The notes: generated by a model not told the origin, from the sequence alone. Positions 15,571-24,674 are shown, counted from the first letter of the stretch. The stretch is DNA of 64,000 nt from Streptomyces longhuiensis (GCF_020616555.1 NZ_CP085173.1:5162001-5226000), one strand, 5' to 3'. Made by a program: numbers and translations.

Positions 15571-17187
15571 CTACGGCGTTGCGGAGCCTGGCTGGGTCGT
15601 CGGGATCCGTGAGGTGAAGAACATGGCGATCAGCGCCGTGAGGGCGAGGACGGCGAGTGCGGCGCGCAGGCCGTCGAGCCGTGCTTCCCTGTTCGCGTCG
15701 AGCGCCGCCTGCGAGACCTCCGCGCTCGTGCCGGATGCGTCGAGCGCGGTCTTGAGCTGAACGTCCGAGAGGAAGGGCGCGCCGCTCTGGAGCTTGACGG
15801 AGGTCTGGCTCTTGATGTCGGCCGGGACCGCCGGATTCTGCTCGATGCTGGTCACGAACGAGCTCGTGAGCGCGGCGATGAGGATCGACCCGGCGAGTGC
15901 CGTACCGAGCGAGGCGCCCAGGTTGGTGACGGCGTTCTGGACCCCGCCGACTTCCGCGCTCTGTGTCTCCGGCACCGCGGACACGGTCACCGACCCGAGC
16001 TGGGACGCCAGCGCTCCCATGCCGAGCCCGATCAGCAGGAGGGGGATGGTGACGATCTCCGCGCCGGCTCCCGCGTCGAGTGCGGCCATCAGGACCACCG
16101 CGCCCGCGAGCAGCGCGAGGACCCCGAGCCGCACCACCCGGCGCGGCGAGACATCCGGGAAGAAGCGCGGGATCAGGATCGCGCCCGCCAGCAGCGTCAG
16201 CGAGAGCGGCAGGAGGCGGGCACCGGTCTGGAGCGCGGACAGGCCCAGGGCGATCGACAGATACAGCGGGACGACGAAGAACACGCCCATCTGCACGAGG
16301 TACTGGAAGAAGAACATGGTCAGGCCACCGGTGAGCTGCTTGTTCTGCAGCAGGGCCGGGTCGACGAGCGGCTCCTTGCGCCGCTTCACCAGGCGGGCCT
16401 CCCAGCGGAGGAAGAGCCAGATCAGCAGCAGACCGGCCAGCGCCAGCCACACGACCAGCGAGATGCCGAGCCACGAGGGCGCGCCGGGTTTGGGCTGGAA
16501 CCAGCCCCATTCGTCCGAGCGCAGCACTCCGTAGACCGAGATCCCGAGGCCGAGGGCGGAGAGCACGCAGCCGATGAGATCGATGCGGGCGCGCTCGCCG
16601 ACCGGCGCGTCGGCGATGGGGCGGGCGGACACCAGGATGCCCAGCACGACCACCACCTCACCGGCGAACACCCAGCGCCAGGAGAAGTACGTCGTCGCGA
16701 GCCCCCCGATGAGCGGCCCCACCGCGATCGCCACGGCGGCCGCGGCCGCGACGAGTCCGTACGCGGCGGGCCGGCGTTCGGTGGTGAAGTTGCCCGCCAC
16801 GAGCGCCACGATCGCGGGCAGGATGAGGGCGGCTCCGAGTCCTTCGAGCAACGCCCAGCCGAGCAGCAGTACGGGGAGGTTCGGCGCGAGTGACGTGGTC
16901 AGGGAGCCGCAGCCGTAGACGCAGCAGCCGATCATGAACGCGCGTTTGCGTCCGATCAGCGCACCGACCTTGCCGCCGGGGATCATGAACATCGCCATCA
17001 CGAGGGTGTACGCCGTGATGGCGCCCTGGATCCCCGTCACGGTCGTGCCCACGTCCTCGGCCACGGTGGCGATCGAGACGTTCATGACCGAGCTGTCGAG
17101 AGCCATCAGGAACTGACCTGCCGCGAGGGTCAGCAGGACGAGTCGTGCCGTCGCCGGACTCTCAGTGGTGCCTGCCGCGGGTGCCAT
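15571..17187 (-). CDS. DHA2-type MFS drug efflux transporter
   Basis: 538 residues with about 14 hydrophobic segments, as in the EmrB/QacA drug:proton antiporters. Motif D1 (LDSSVMNVSIATV) lies in helix 1, motif A (GGKVGALIGRKRAF) after helix 2, and motif C-like glycines (VAIAVGPLIGGLATTYFSWRW) in helix 5. A long extracytoplasmic loop near the C terminus (IEQNPAVPADIKSQ...) is typical. The start chosen is the ATG at the MAPAAG sequence. The substrate is unknown and no local regulator is visible. The gene is bracketed by two nearly identical hairpins. Confidence 0.9.
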   Translation of the reverse strand: MAPAAGTTESPATARLVLLTLAAGQFLMALDSSVMNVSIATVAEDVGTTVTGIQGAITAYTLVMAMFMIPGGKVGALIGRKRAFMIGCCVYGCGSLTTSLAPNLPVLLLGWALLEGLGAALILPAIVALVAGNFTTERRPAAYGLVAAAAAVAIAVGPLIGGLATTYFSWRWVFAGEVVVVLGILVSARPIADAPVGERARIDLIGCVLSALGLGISVYGVLRSDEWGWFQPKPGAPSWLGISLVVWLALAGLLLIWLFLRWEARLVKRRKEPLVDPALLQNKQLTGGLTMFFFQYLVQMGVFFVVPLYLSIALGLSALQTGARLLPLSLTLLAGAILIPRFFPDVSPRRVVRLGVLALLAGAVVLMAALDAGAGAEIVTIPLLLIGLGMGALASQLGSVTVSAVPETQSAEVGGVQNAVTNLGASLGTALAGSILIAALTSSFVTSIEQNPAVPADIKSQTSVKLQSGAPFLSDVQLKTALDASGTSAEVSQAALDANREARLDGLRAALAVLALTALIAMFFTSRIPTTQPGSATP

Positions 17188-17278
17188 GGGCGAATCGTGG
17201 CAGTTTGTCCACGGAGGCCGGTGCTTCGACCCGCGACCGGCGGCAAATCTGTCGGCGGCGACGGGGTGGCGACGATCG

Positions 17279-17323
17279 ACGCGAGTGGGGCCCGGCACAG
17301 TGTGTGCCGGGCCCCACTCGCGT
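17279..17323 (-). terminator. 21-bp stem terminator of the Yip1 gene
   Basis: Perfect 21-bp stem (17279-17299 with 17303-17323) and a 3-base loop, 12 bases after the Yip1 gene stop. It shares the 16-base core GAGTGGGGCCCGGCAC with the hairpin at 15511-15563. Confidence 0.85.
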
Positions 17324-17334
17324 TCATCAGGTCT

Positions 17335-18258
17335 CTAGAACGTGCCCAGCTTGATGATCGACAGGAGTGCGATCAGCTGGATCGCGGAGGCGGCCAGCGC
17401 CTTCGGCCACGGCAGGTCGTGCGACCTGCTGACCATGAGCGTCAGCAGGAAACCGGCCAGGGCCCACGTCGCCCAGCCGAGGATCTGTACGAAGGGGGCG
17501 TCGCCGCCGAGGAACATCGCGAAGAGCAGACGCGGGGCGTCCGTGATCGCGGTGATCAGCATCGCGAGGCCGACCGTGGGCTGCCACGCTCCGTCGCCGC
17601 CGAGCTGGCGGGCGAGCGTGTGCGTGACCACGCCCAGGACGAAGAGGCTGATCGTGATCGCGACGCCGGTCGTGAGGACGTACGGGACCGCCGCCGAGAT
17701 CGTGGCGTTGATCACGTCCTCGCGGGCCGAGTCGAAGCCGAAGATCGCGAGCAGCCCGTAGAGGAACGTCACGACGAGGGCGGGGCCCCACATCGCGTAG
17801 TCCCGCATCTGGAAGTACGTCTGGCCGGGCCGCAGGACGACTCCGGACAGGAGCTGCTTCCAGTGGAGCCGCGGCCCGACGGGCGCGGCCGGGGCCGAAC
17901 CCGCCCGGTACGTGTCGCCCTGGCTGTACGGGTCCTCGCCCACGGAGAACGCCTGGGTGTGCCCCGGGTTGTTCGCCGCGTACGGGTCGTAGCCCTGGCC
18001 CTGCTGACCGTGCCCCTGCGGGCCGTTCGGGTCACCGAAGTACTCCGGCTCCCCGTGGCCTCCGGACTGGGGCCACTGCTGCTGCTGACCGTACGGCTGC
18101 TGCGGTTGCCGCCCGCCGTACTGGTGCTGCTGCGGTTGCCCGTTCGGGGGCGCGGGAGGGTAGCCGTACGGGGCCTGCCCCTGGGGGGCCCGCTGTCCGT
18201 ACGGTCGCGATTGCGAGGCGCGGTTGTCCCGGCCGCGTCCGATCCTGAATCCAGCCAC
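17335..18258 (-). CDS. Yip1 family membrane protein
   Basis: 307 residues. The N-terminal ~130 are disordered and rich in Gln, Gly, Pro and Tyr (PYGQQQQWPQSGG-type repeats). The C-terminal ~170 form a Yip1-like membrane domain with about five hydrophobic helices (WGPALVVTFLYGLLAIFGF, YVLTTGVAITISLFVLGVV, and others). The GTG start gives VAGFRIGRGRDNR, as in Streptomyces homologues. No strong ribosome site precedes it; a TACGTT 7 bases upstream could be a leaderless -10. Bacterial Yip1 proteins lack an assigned function. Confidence 0.8.
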   Translation of the reverse strand: MAGFRIGRGRDNRASQSRPYGQRAPQGQAPYGYPPAPPNGQPQQHQYGGRQPQQPYGQQQQWPQSGGHGEPEYFGDPNGPQGHGQQGQGYDPYAANNPGHTQAFSVGEDPYSQGDTYRAGSAPAAPVGPRLHWKQLLSGVVLRPGQTYFQMRDYAMWGPALVVTFLYGLLAIFGFDSAREDVINATISAAVPYVLTTGVAITISLFVLGVVTHTLARQLGGDGAWQPTVGLAMLITAITDAPRLLFAMFLGGDAPFVQILGWATWALAGFLLTLMVSRSHDLPWPKALAASAIQLIALLSIIKLGTF

Positions 18259-18292
18259 GTCATCGAACGTACCTGGTCCCGGGGAGGGAGGT

Positions 18293-18318
18293 GCCGGGCC
18301 CAGTGGATCGGGCCCGGC
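18293..18318 (-). terminator. hairpin terminator after FG-GAP gene
   Basis: 9-bp stem GCCGGGCCC (18293-18301) with GGGCCCGGC (18310-18318), 72 bases past the stop of the last FG-GAP gene of the array on the minus strand. Confidence 0.6.
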
Positions 18319-18389
18319 TTTGCTGCCGAGCTGTGACATCCCCTAAGGGACGTGTGAGGGTGTTCCTGCGGGTCGGGGCGGGTGGGGCG

Positions 18390-19880
18390 TCAGTCCGTGA
18401 AGTTGCCGCCCAGGCTCGGGGTGCCCGACGCGGAGATGCCGAGCGTGGAGGTGTAGATGCCGGAGGACGCCGCGAGGGTGCCGTCGGCCTTGACCTTGAC
18501 CGGGTACACGGCGCCGTTGTGGCCGTTCTCGCCTTCGGCGCCGATGAGGATCTCGTCCCGGCCGTCGTGGTTGAGGTCGTCCAGGTGCACGTCCGAGCCG
18601 AACTCGTCGTTCTTCTCGTTGGTGTTGGGGACGAACGCGTTGTTCTGCTCCAGGAACAGGGCACCCGCGCCGGTGATGCCCGAGCCGTCGGCGGAGCCGT
18701 ACAGGACGGTGGCCGCGCCGGCGTCGGCGCCGCCGGTCAGGTCCTCGCCGGGGGCGCCGACGACCAGGTCGAGGTGGCCGTCGCCGTTGACGTCGCCGAG
18801 ATCGATCTCGCCGCCGAAGGTGTCGCCCTTCTCGCTGGAGCCGGGGACGCCCGCGGTGTTCTGCGTGAACTTCTCGGTGTCGCCGGCGGACGGGCCGCTC
18901 GCCGTGCCGTGCACGACGAACACCGAACCGCCCGTGGTCGCGCCCGCGATGCCGGAGTCCCAGGCGTTGCCGATGACGATGTCGTCGTAGCCGTCCTCGT
19001 CGGTGTCGCCGAGGTCGGTGATGATGCCGGCGGGCAGCTTCTGGGAGCCGGAGCTGGTGAGGCCCGTGGCGCTGCCGGGGATCCAGTAGTTGGCGTTGAG
19101 GTTGTCCGACGGGTCGTAGCCGTTGACGATCAGGTCCTCCTTGCCGTCGCCGTTCGCGTCGCCGGAGTGCAGGCTGTTGATCCCGTCGCCGGTCTGTACG
19201 CCGGTGCTCAGCGTCTTGTGGACCGCGGCGCCCGAGGTGCGGCTGAAGCCGCCGGAGAAGACGTCGACGGTCGTGGCGCCGAGCGAGCCGACGGCTATGT
19301 CGTCCTTGCCGTCGCCGTCGAAGTCGCCGGCCTCGACCACACCGCCGAACCAGTCGTGCTTGGTGGGCCGCGGGTCGGCGACGGTGGTTCCGCTCTTCAG
19401 CCCGTCGGCCGAGCCCCACAGGATGGCGGCGGTGCCGCCGTTCTGGTCCGAGCCGACGTCCTCGCCGAGCGCGCCGACGAGGACGTCGTCGTAACCGTCG
19501 CCGTCGAAGTCGCCGTACGCGGAGTCGCCGCCGAACACGTCGCCGGCCTCGGACGTGCCGGGGACGCCGGCGGAGTTCTGGCTGATGGTGGCGTAGTGGT
19601 TGCCGGTGGCTCCGCCGTAGACGACGGCGAGCTGGCCCGCGCTCGCCTTGCCGTTCACGTAGGCGCCGTGTGCGGAGGCGACGGCGTCCGCGTAGCCGTC
19701 GCCGTTGAAGTCGGCATCACCCTGGGCGACGCCGGTCGGAACCGTGTCGGCGGACGCCACGCCGGCCGAGGTGGCCAGCAGGCCCCCGGTCAGCGCGGCG
19801 GCGGCCGCGGTGGCGGTGGCGAGCCGGATCCGGGCGGGGGAGGGTTCGGGCGTCCGCTTGTGCTTGGCGTGCCTGGTCAT
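18390..19880 (-). CDS. secreted FG-GAP repeat beta-propeller protein (array member 1)
   Basis: 496 residues. A basic N terminus (MTRHAKHKRT), hydrophobic core and ASA cleavage region near residue 45 form a Sec signal. The mature part holds about seven FG-GAP/integrin-alpha-like repeats with calcium-binding loops of the type DFNGDGY, DFDGDGY, DANGDGK, DVNGDGH and DLNHDGR, each followed by a D(V/I)LVGA strand. This predicts a calcium-stabilised seven-bladed propeller outside the cell. AGGAG lies 9 bases before the ATG. The 111 bases at 19914-20024 upstream are nearly identical to the region before array member 4. Function unknown; adhesion or ligand binding is inferred from the fold. Confidence 0.85.
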   Translation of the reverse strand: MTRHAKHKRTPEPSPARIRLATATAAAAALTGGLLATSAGVASADTVPTGVAQGDADFNGDGYADAVASAHGAYVNGKASAGQLAVVYGGATGNHYATISQNSAGVPGTSEAGDVFGGDSAYGDFDGDGYDDVLVGALGEDVGSDQNGGTAAILWGSADGLKSGTTVADPRPTKHDWFGGVVEAGDFDGDGKDDIAVGSLGATTVDVFSGGFSRTSGAAVHKTLSTGVQTGDGINSLHSGDANGDGKEDLIVNGYDPSDNLNANYWIPGSATGLTSSGSQKLPAGIITDLGDTDEDGYDDIVIGNAWDSGIAGATTGGSVFVVHGTASGPSAGDTEKFTQNTAGVPGSSEKGDTFGGEIDLGDVNGDGHLDLVVGAPGEDLTGGADAGAATVLYGSADGSGITGAGALFLEQNNAFVPNTNEKNDEFGSDVHLDDLNHDGRDEILIGAEGENGHNGAVYPVKVKADGTLAASSGIYTSTLGISASGTPSLGGNFTD

Positions 19881-19913
19881 GCGTGTAGCTCCTGCGTCAA
19901 CCGGGGGATGTGG

Positions 19914-20024
19914 GGGCATCCGCAGTCAGTAAGGGTGCGTTCCGCGGGTGTTTGCCGGGAGTTGTCCCGGGCGTGGCCCTGCGGTTGGCGAACAGGAGAC
20001 TCGTGGTGGGGGTGGAGGGTTGTA
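19914..20024. repeat. conserved ~111-bp upstream element, copy A
   Basis: This stretch, starting 34 bases upstream of FG-GAP gene 1, matches 24565-24674, upstream of FG-GAP gene 4, at roughly 93% by eye. It includes a 36-base block without change (CGTGGCCCTGCGG.. to ..GAGACTCGT). Inside it is a small hairpin GGGA-GTTG-TCCC. The proteins downstream agree at only about half their residues, so the upstream DNA is better conserved than the coding sequence. It is probably a shared promoter/leader or a recently copied element. Confidence 0.85.
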
Positions 20025-20078
20025 CGGGGCGGGTGGGAATCTGTGGGATCCGCGGGCGGGGCGGCGCGCCACCGGACA

Positions 20079-20122
20079 TGAACGAGCCCCGTCGGCCGGG
20101 GCGGGCCGACGGGGCTCGTTCA
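20079..20122 (-). terminator. 19-bp stem terminator
   Basis: Perfect stem (20079-20097 with 20104-20122; arm begins TGAACGAGCCCC) with a 6-base loop, 12 bases after the stop of FG-GAP gene 2 on the minus strand. Confidence 0.85.
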
Positions 20123-20134
20123 CGCGGGTGTGCC

Positions 20135-21508
20135 TTACTGAAGGAAGCCCTCGATCAGGTCCGACGGGACCGCCGTGGCGCCCGTGGTGGTGATTCCGGA
20201 GGGCGAGCCGGGCAGGCGGAGCGAGCCGGCCGTGCCCGCCACGTACAGATCGGCGTAGCCGTCGCGGTCGGTGTCGCGCAGCCGCACCGCGGAGCCGAAC
20301 GAGTCGTCCGAGTCGAGCGCTCCGGTGACGCCGGGGCTGTTGCGGGCGAACCACTGGGAGCCGGTGCCGTTGATGCCGCCGGCGCGCCCCTTGAAGACGT
20401 GGACGCCGCCCGCGTATTCCTTGTCGTCGATCTTCTCGCCGTAGACGCCGACGGCGAGGTCCTGGTAGCCGTCGCCGTCGACGTCGCCCGCGGAGAGGGA
20501 CGCGCCGAACGAGTCGTCCGCCTCGGGGGTGCCCGCGACGCCGCTCGTCGACTGTGTGAGGCGAGAGCTGGCGCCGGGGCCCGTGGAGGAGCCGTACCAG
20601 AGGGAGACGCGGCCCTTGTAACCGGAGTACAGCGGCGTACCGATGGCGATGTCGCCGTAGCCGTCCTTGTTGAAGTCGGCGATGACGCCGTCGCCGCCCC
20701 GGTCCGCGTGGCCGCTGTTGCCTGACTGGGATTCGAGGCGCAGTGTCTTGCCGGAGGTCAGCGTGGAGCCGCCCTTCACGAACCAGGCGTCGGATGCGAT
20801 GTACGACCCCGTGGCCACGTCGCCGATGATGACGAGGTCCGTCCTGGAGTCGCCGTCGACCTTGCCCGCGATCAGGGCGGTGGAGTCGAAGGCGGACGAC
20901 GACTTGTCGAGGGTCGTCACGGAACCGGTCGTGCCGGACCGCGTGAAACCGCCCCGGTAGACGTACGTCTTGCCGTTGTTGACGACCGCCAGGTCCTGCT
21001 TCCCGTCTCCGGTGAAGTCGCCGGTGGCCAGGTCGCCGCCCATGTAGTCGTACGACTGCTTGGGGCCCTTGTTGGCGAGGGCCGTGCCGCCGGACAGGCC
21101 GTTCTTGCCGCCCCACAGGATGGTGACCGCGCCCTGGTCCTTGCGGCCGTCGACATCCTCGCCACGGGCTGCGACGGCCAGGTCGCCGTATCCGTCGCCG
21201 TCGAGGTCGGCCGCGGCGCGGACTTCGCCGAACATGTCGTCCGCCTCGTCGGCCCCGTACACGCCGGGGCTGGACTGGTCGATGTGCTGGCTCTTGGTGC
21301 CCGGTCCTTGGGCGGTGCCGAACGTGACGAGGATGCCGCCCCCGAGCTTGGGGCTCTCGTCGTAGGACGCGTAGTCGCGGTACCCGTCGCCGTTGAAGTC
21401 GTCGGCGTACTGGGCGCCGGCTGCGGAGGCGGGTGCTGTGGGAAGGGTGAGGGGAGTCAGGGCGGCCGCTACGAGGGCGGTCACGGCTGTGGTGGTGCGC
21501 AGGTGCAC
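20135..21508 (-). CDS. secreted FG-GAP repeat protein (array member 2)
   Basis: 457 residues, GTG start with AAAGGAG 7 bases upstream. The signal peptide (TTTAVTALVAAALTPLTLP, cleavage after ASA) is followed by six to seven FG-GAP repeats: DFNGDGYRDY, DLDGDGYGDLAVA, DFTGDGKQDLAVV, DFNKDGYGDIAIG, DVDGDGYQDLAVG, DTDRDGYADLYVA. All keep the calcium-loop pattern DxxxDGxxD. It lies 36 bases behind array member 3 without a terminator, so members 2 and 3 are probably co-transcribed. No enzymatic motif is present. Confidence 0.85.
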   Translation of the reverse strand: MHLRTTTAVTALVAAALTPLTLPTAPASAAGAQYADDFNGDGYRDYASYDESPKLGGGILVTFGTAQGPGTKSQHIDQSSPGVYGADEADDMFGEVRAAADLDGDGYGDLAVAARGEDVDGRKDQGAVTILWGGKNGLSGGTALANKGPKQSYDYMGGDLATGDFTGDGKQDLAVVNNGKTYVYRGGFTRSGTTGSVTTLDKSSSAFDSTALIAGKVDGDSRTDLVIIGDVATGSYIASDAWFVKGGSTLTSGKTLRLESQSGNSGHADRGGDGVIADFNKDGYGDIAIGTPLYSGYKGRVSLWYGSSTGPGASSRLTQSTSGVAGTPEADDSFGASLSAGDVDGDGYQDLAVGVYGEKIDDKEYAGGVHVFKGRAGGINGTGSQWFARNSPGVTGALDSDDSFGSAVRLRDTDRDGYADLYVAGTAGSLRLPGSPSGITTTGATAVPSDLIEGFLQ

Positions 21509-21544
21509 GTCGGGCTCCTTTGGGTGAGACCGGGAGGGGTGGGG

Positions 21545-22933
21545 TCAGTCGGTGAGTTCGGACCAGTAGAAGCCGGTGAGTTCCGGGGCCTGGACGAGGA
21601 ACGAGGCCGTGCCGGTCGGGCCCGATGCCGTGCCGGGCAGAAGGTAGAGGCGGTTCACCTCGGGGGCGGACGCGACCAGTTCGGCGCGCCCGTCGCGGTT
21701 GAAGTCGCGCAGCTGGACAGAGGCGCCGAGCCAGCCCTCCTCGGTGGTCTCGCCCTCGACGCCCGGCGTGGCGTAGTCGTACCAGCGGGAGTTCGTGCCG
21801 GTGACGCCGGAGGAGGTGCCGCGCAGGACGGTGACGCCGCCCGCGCGGAACGGGCCGTCGCCGATCATCTCGCCCTTCACGCCGACGGCCAGGTCCGGAT
21901 ATCCGTCGCCGTTCGTGTCCGCGGCCGAGACGTCGCTGCCGAAGGAGTCCGAGAGCTCCGGGGAGCCCGCGATGCCGGACGTGGACTGGGTGATCTTCTT
22001 GGCGGAGGCGCTCGGGCCGGTGGACGTGCCGGGCAGGATGTAGACCGCGCCGCCCGTGCTGGTGCGCGGGGCGCCGACGGTCAGGTCGCCGTAACCGTTC
22101 TTGTCGTAGTCGGCGATGGTGACCGAGGCCTCCATGAGGGAGGCGGCGGCGGGCAGGCTGACCTTCTTGGTCTTGGTGGGGCCGCTCGATGACCCCTTGT
22201 AGAACCAGACGCGGTTGCTGTCGGTGTCCCAGTCGTCGCCGAGGACCGCGAAGTCGGCGGTGCCGTCCTTCGTGACGGTGCCCGCGACGACGCGGTCGGG
22301 GGAGATGTTCTCGCCGTCGATCGGGTCGAGGTTGGTGGCGCTGCCGCGCGAGCCCGACTTGGTGAACGGGCCGCGCAGGTACCAGATGTTGTCGTCGTCG
22401 ACGGTCACGACGTCCTGCTTGCCGTCGGCGTTGAAGTCACCGACGGCGAGGTCCTTGACGAACCCCTTGTCCGGGTACTTGGGGTTCTTGTACGCGCTGC
22501 CGCTGGTCAGGCCGGACGCGGAGCCCCACAGGACGGTGAACGTGCCGTGGTAGCTGCCGTCGTTCTCGCCGGGTGCCGTGGCGATCACGTCGGCGTAGCC
22601 GTCGCTGTTGAGGTCGCGGGTGGTGATGTCGGTGCCGAACCCGTCGCCGGCCTCCGCCGAGCCGGGGATGCCGGCGCTGTTCTGGGAGACGGTGGTGTGC
22701 CGGGACGCCGGACCGAGGCCGGTGGCGGAGCCGTACACGACGACGACGGCACCCGCCTTCGAGGCCCCGCCGACCGTGGCACCGCGGTCGCCGACGGCGA
22801 GGTCGCGATAGCCGTCGCCGTTGAAGTCGTCCGCGGACGCCGCGGTGGCGGCTGTCGCCGGGGTGGTGAGGGCCGCGGGGGCGAGCAGGCCGGAGGTCAC
22901 GGCTGCTGCCAGGGCTAGGGCGCGCTTGCGCAT
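21545..22933 (-). CDS. secreted FG-GAP repeat protein (array member 3)
   Basis: 462 residues from the ATG 9 bases after AGGAAAG. The signal peptide is MRKRALALAAAVTSGLLAPAAL with an ATA-type cleavage site near residue 34. FG-GAP repeats include DFNGDGYRDLAVG, DLNSDGYADVIAT, DFNADGKQDVVTV, DYDKNGYGDLTVG, DTNGDGYPDLAVG and DFNRDGRAELVAS. The order and spacing match members 2 and 5, so these arose by tandem duplication. It is the first gene of a likely two-gene unit with member 2. Function unknown. Confidence 0.85.
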   Translation of the reverse strand: MRKRALALAAAVTSGLLAPAALTTPATAATAASADDFNGDGYRDLAVGDRGATVGGASKAGAVVVVYGSATGLGPASRHTTVSQNSAGIPGSAEAGDGFGTDITTRDLNSDGYADVIATAPGENDGSYHGTFTVLWGSASGLTSGSAYKNPKYPDKGFVKDLAVGDFNADGKQDVVTVDDDNIWYLRGPFTKSGSRGSATNLDPIDGENISPDRVVAGTVTKDGTADFAVLGDDWDTDSNRVWFYKGSSSGPTKTKKVSLPAAASLMEASVTIADYDKNGYGDLTVGAPRTSTGGAVYILPGTSTGPSASAKKITQSTSGIAGSPELSDSFGSDVSAADTNGDGYPDLAVGVKGEMIGDGPFRAGGVTVLRGTSSGVTGTNSRWYDYATPGVEGETTEEGWLGASVQLRDFNRDGRAELVASAPEVNRLYLLPGTASGPTGTASFLVQAPELTGFYWSELTD

Positions 22934-23009
22934 GGTGTCGGGCTTTCCTGGAGTCAGGGGAGGCCGGGCCCGCGACGGGGGCGCTGCCCGGCCGGCCGGG
23001 GATGGCGCA

Positions 23010-23038
23010 TGGGCCCGCACCGAAGCGGTGCGGGCCCA
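23010..23038 (-). terminator. hairpin terminator after array member 4
   Basis: 13-bp stem (23010-23022 with 23026-23038; arm TGGGCCCGCACCG) and a 3-base loop, 19 bases past the stop of FG-GAP gene 4. Confidence 0.8.
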
Positions 23039-23056
23039 ACTGTGGTGACAAGGCCG

Positions 23057-24529
23057 TCAGTTGGCCGCGTTGCCGCCCAGCTGCGGGTACGCGTCCGTCG
23101 AGATGGCGAGGGACGTCGCCGAGAAGGAGCGGGCGCCCGTCGTGGTGATCTTCGTGCCGTTCGACGGGAGGTAGGTCAGTGCGCCGTTGCCGCTGTTCTC
23201 GCCGTACGCGCCGATCGTCAGGTCGGCCTTGCCGTCGCCGGTGACGTCGGTGAGCTTGACCTCGTTGCCGAAGTAGTCCTTCGTCTCGTCCGAGCCGGGG
23301 ACGCCGGCCGTGGACTGGGCGAAGAACTGGCCGCCGGACTGCGTGTCGATGCCGTTCGCCGAGCCGTAGAGGACCGTCACGGAACCGGTGTCGGTGACGC
23401 CGCCCAGGTTCTCGCCGGCGGCGCCGACGACCAGGTCCTGGTAGGTGTCGCCGTTGATGTCGCCGAGGGACAGCTCGCCGCCGAAGTCGTCGCCGCGCTC
23501 GGAGCCGCCGGGCACGTTGCCGGTGTCCTGGCTGATGGCGGTGGTGGTGGCGGGGCCGCTCGCCGAGCCGTACGTGATGTTGACCTTGCCGCCGTCGGTC
23601 GACTCGGTCGGGTCGGGGGACCCGTCCGTGGGCTCGTCCCACTGCTGGCCGGTCACGATGTCGCCGAAGCCGTCGCCGTTCACGTCACCGATGTCGGTGA
23701 TGACGCCGGGCTTCAGCGTCTGCGCCGACGAGACGACGAGGCCGGACGCGCTGCCGGGGATGTAGTAGTTGGTGTTCCAGCCCTCGCTGGTGTTCGTCTC
23801 GAAGCCGTCGACCACGAGGTCGGTGGCGCCGTCGCCGTTCACGTCACCCGCCGTGAGGGTGAGCGGGCCGGTGCCGTCGCCGGACTGGATCGGCGGCTTG
23901 AGCGTGTAACGGCCGCCCGCCGTACCGGTCTTGGCGATGCCGCCCTTGTAGACGTAGACCGTGGCGGCCGAGGAGCCGACGGCGAGGTCATCCTTGCCGT
24001 CGCCGTCGAAGTCGCCGGCGGCGAGCGTCTTGCCCCACTGGTCGTGGGAGGAGACGGCGGGGTCCGCGATCGTCGTGCCGCCGGTGAGGCCCGACGGGGA
24101 GCCCCACATGATCATGACGGTGCCGCCGTCGGTGTCGCCGTCCACGTCCTCGTAGCGCGCGGACGTGGCCAGGTCGTCGTAGCCGTCGGCGTTGAAGTCG
24201 CCGTACGCGCTGACCCAGCCGAAGCCGTCGTTCGTCTCGGCGGTGCCGGGGACGCCCGCCGTGTTCTGGCTGACGGTCTTGCGGGTGGCGGCGTTCAGGC
24301 CGTTCGCGGAGCCGTACAGGGCGACGAACTGGCCGGCGCCCTTCTTGCCGCCGACCGTCGCCCAGCCGGCGGAGAACGCGACGTCCCCGATGTGGTCGCC
24401 GTTGAAGTCGGCCTCGTGGTGGTGGACGGAGTCGGCGGCGAGGGCCGAGCCCGTGGAGAGGGAGAGCAGCCCGCCCGTCAGCGCGACCGCGGCGGCCGAG
24501 GCGAGGGCGATACGTATGGGCTTGTGCAT
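23057..24529 (-). CDS. secreted FG-GAP repeat protein (array member 4)
   Basis: 490 residues; ATG with GCAGGAG 9 bases upstream. The signal peptide is MHKPIRIALASAAAVALTGGLLSL with cleavage near ALA. Repeats include DFNADGYDDLATS, DFDGDGKDDLAVG, DVNGDGATDLVVD, DVNGDGFGDIVTG, DINGDTYQDLVVG and DVTGDGKADLTIG. It is the closest relative of member 1: both carry the PGSASGL and QTLKPGVITDIGD-type segments. It shares with member 1 the ~110-bp upstream element, suggesting that the gene was duplicated with its control region or that both are controlled alike. Function unknown. Confidence 0.85.
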   Translation of the reverse strand: MHKPIRIALASAAAVALTGGLLSLSTGSALAADSVHHHEADFNGDHIGDVAFSAGWATVGGKKGAGQFVALYGSANGLNAATRKTVSQNTAGVPGTAETNDGFGWVSAYGDFNADGYDDLATSARYEDVDGDTDGGTVMIMWGSPSGLTGGTTIADPAVSSHDQWGKTLAAGDFDGDGKDDLAVGSSAATVYVYKGGIAKTGTAGGRYTLKPPIQSGDGTGPLTLTAGDVNGDGATDLVVDGFETNTSEGWNTNYYIPGSASGLVVSSAQTLKPGVITDIGDVNGDGFGDIVTGQQWDEPTDGSPDPTESTDGGKVNITYGSASGPATTTAISQDTGNVPGGSERGDDFGGELSLGDINGDTYQDLVVGAAGENLGGVTDTGSVTVLYGSANGIDTQSGGQFFAQSTAGVPGSDETKDYFGNEVKLTDVTGDGKADLTIGAYGENSGNGALTYLPSNGTKITTTGARSFSATSLAISTDAYPQLGGNAAN

Positions 24530-24564
24530 GCGGGATTCTCCTGCAGCATGCGGGGATGCCTGGC

Positions 24565-24674
24565 GGGCATCCGCAGTCAATGGGGTGCGTTCCGCGGGCG
24601 TTTGCCGGGAGTTGTCCCAGGCGTGGCCCTGCGGTTGGCGAACAGGAGACTCGTAGGGAGGCCGGAGGGTTGTA
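24565..24674. repeat. conserved ~110-bp upstream element, copy B
   Basis: Second copy of the element at 19914-20024, here starting 36 bases upstream of FG-GAP gene 4. Differences are a one-base indel and a few substitutions; one substitution weakens the outer stem of the internal GGGA-GTTG-TCCC hairpin. Confidence 0.85.

Noticed and set aside
19914..20024. Short peptide reading LLFANRRATPG shared by both upstream elements as a coding gene
   Set aside because: No consistent start codon or ribosome site, and the differences between copies are not biased to third positions; better explained as conserved non-coding DNA.
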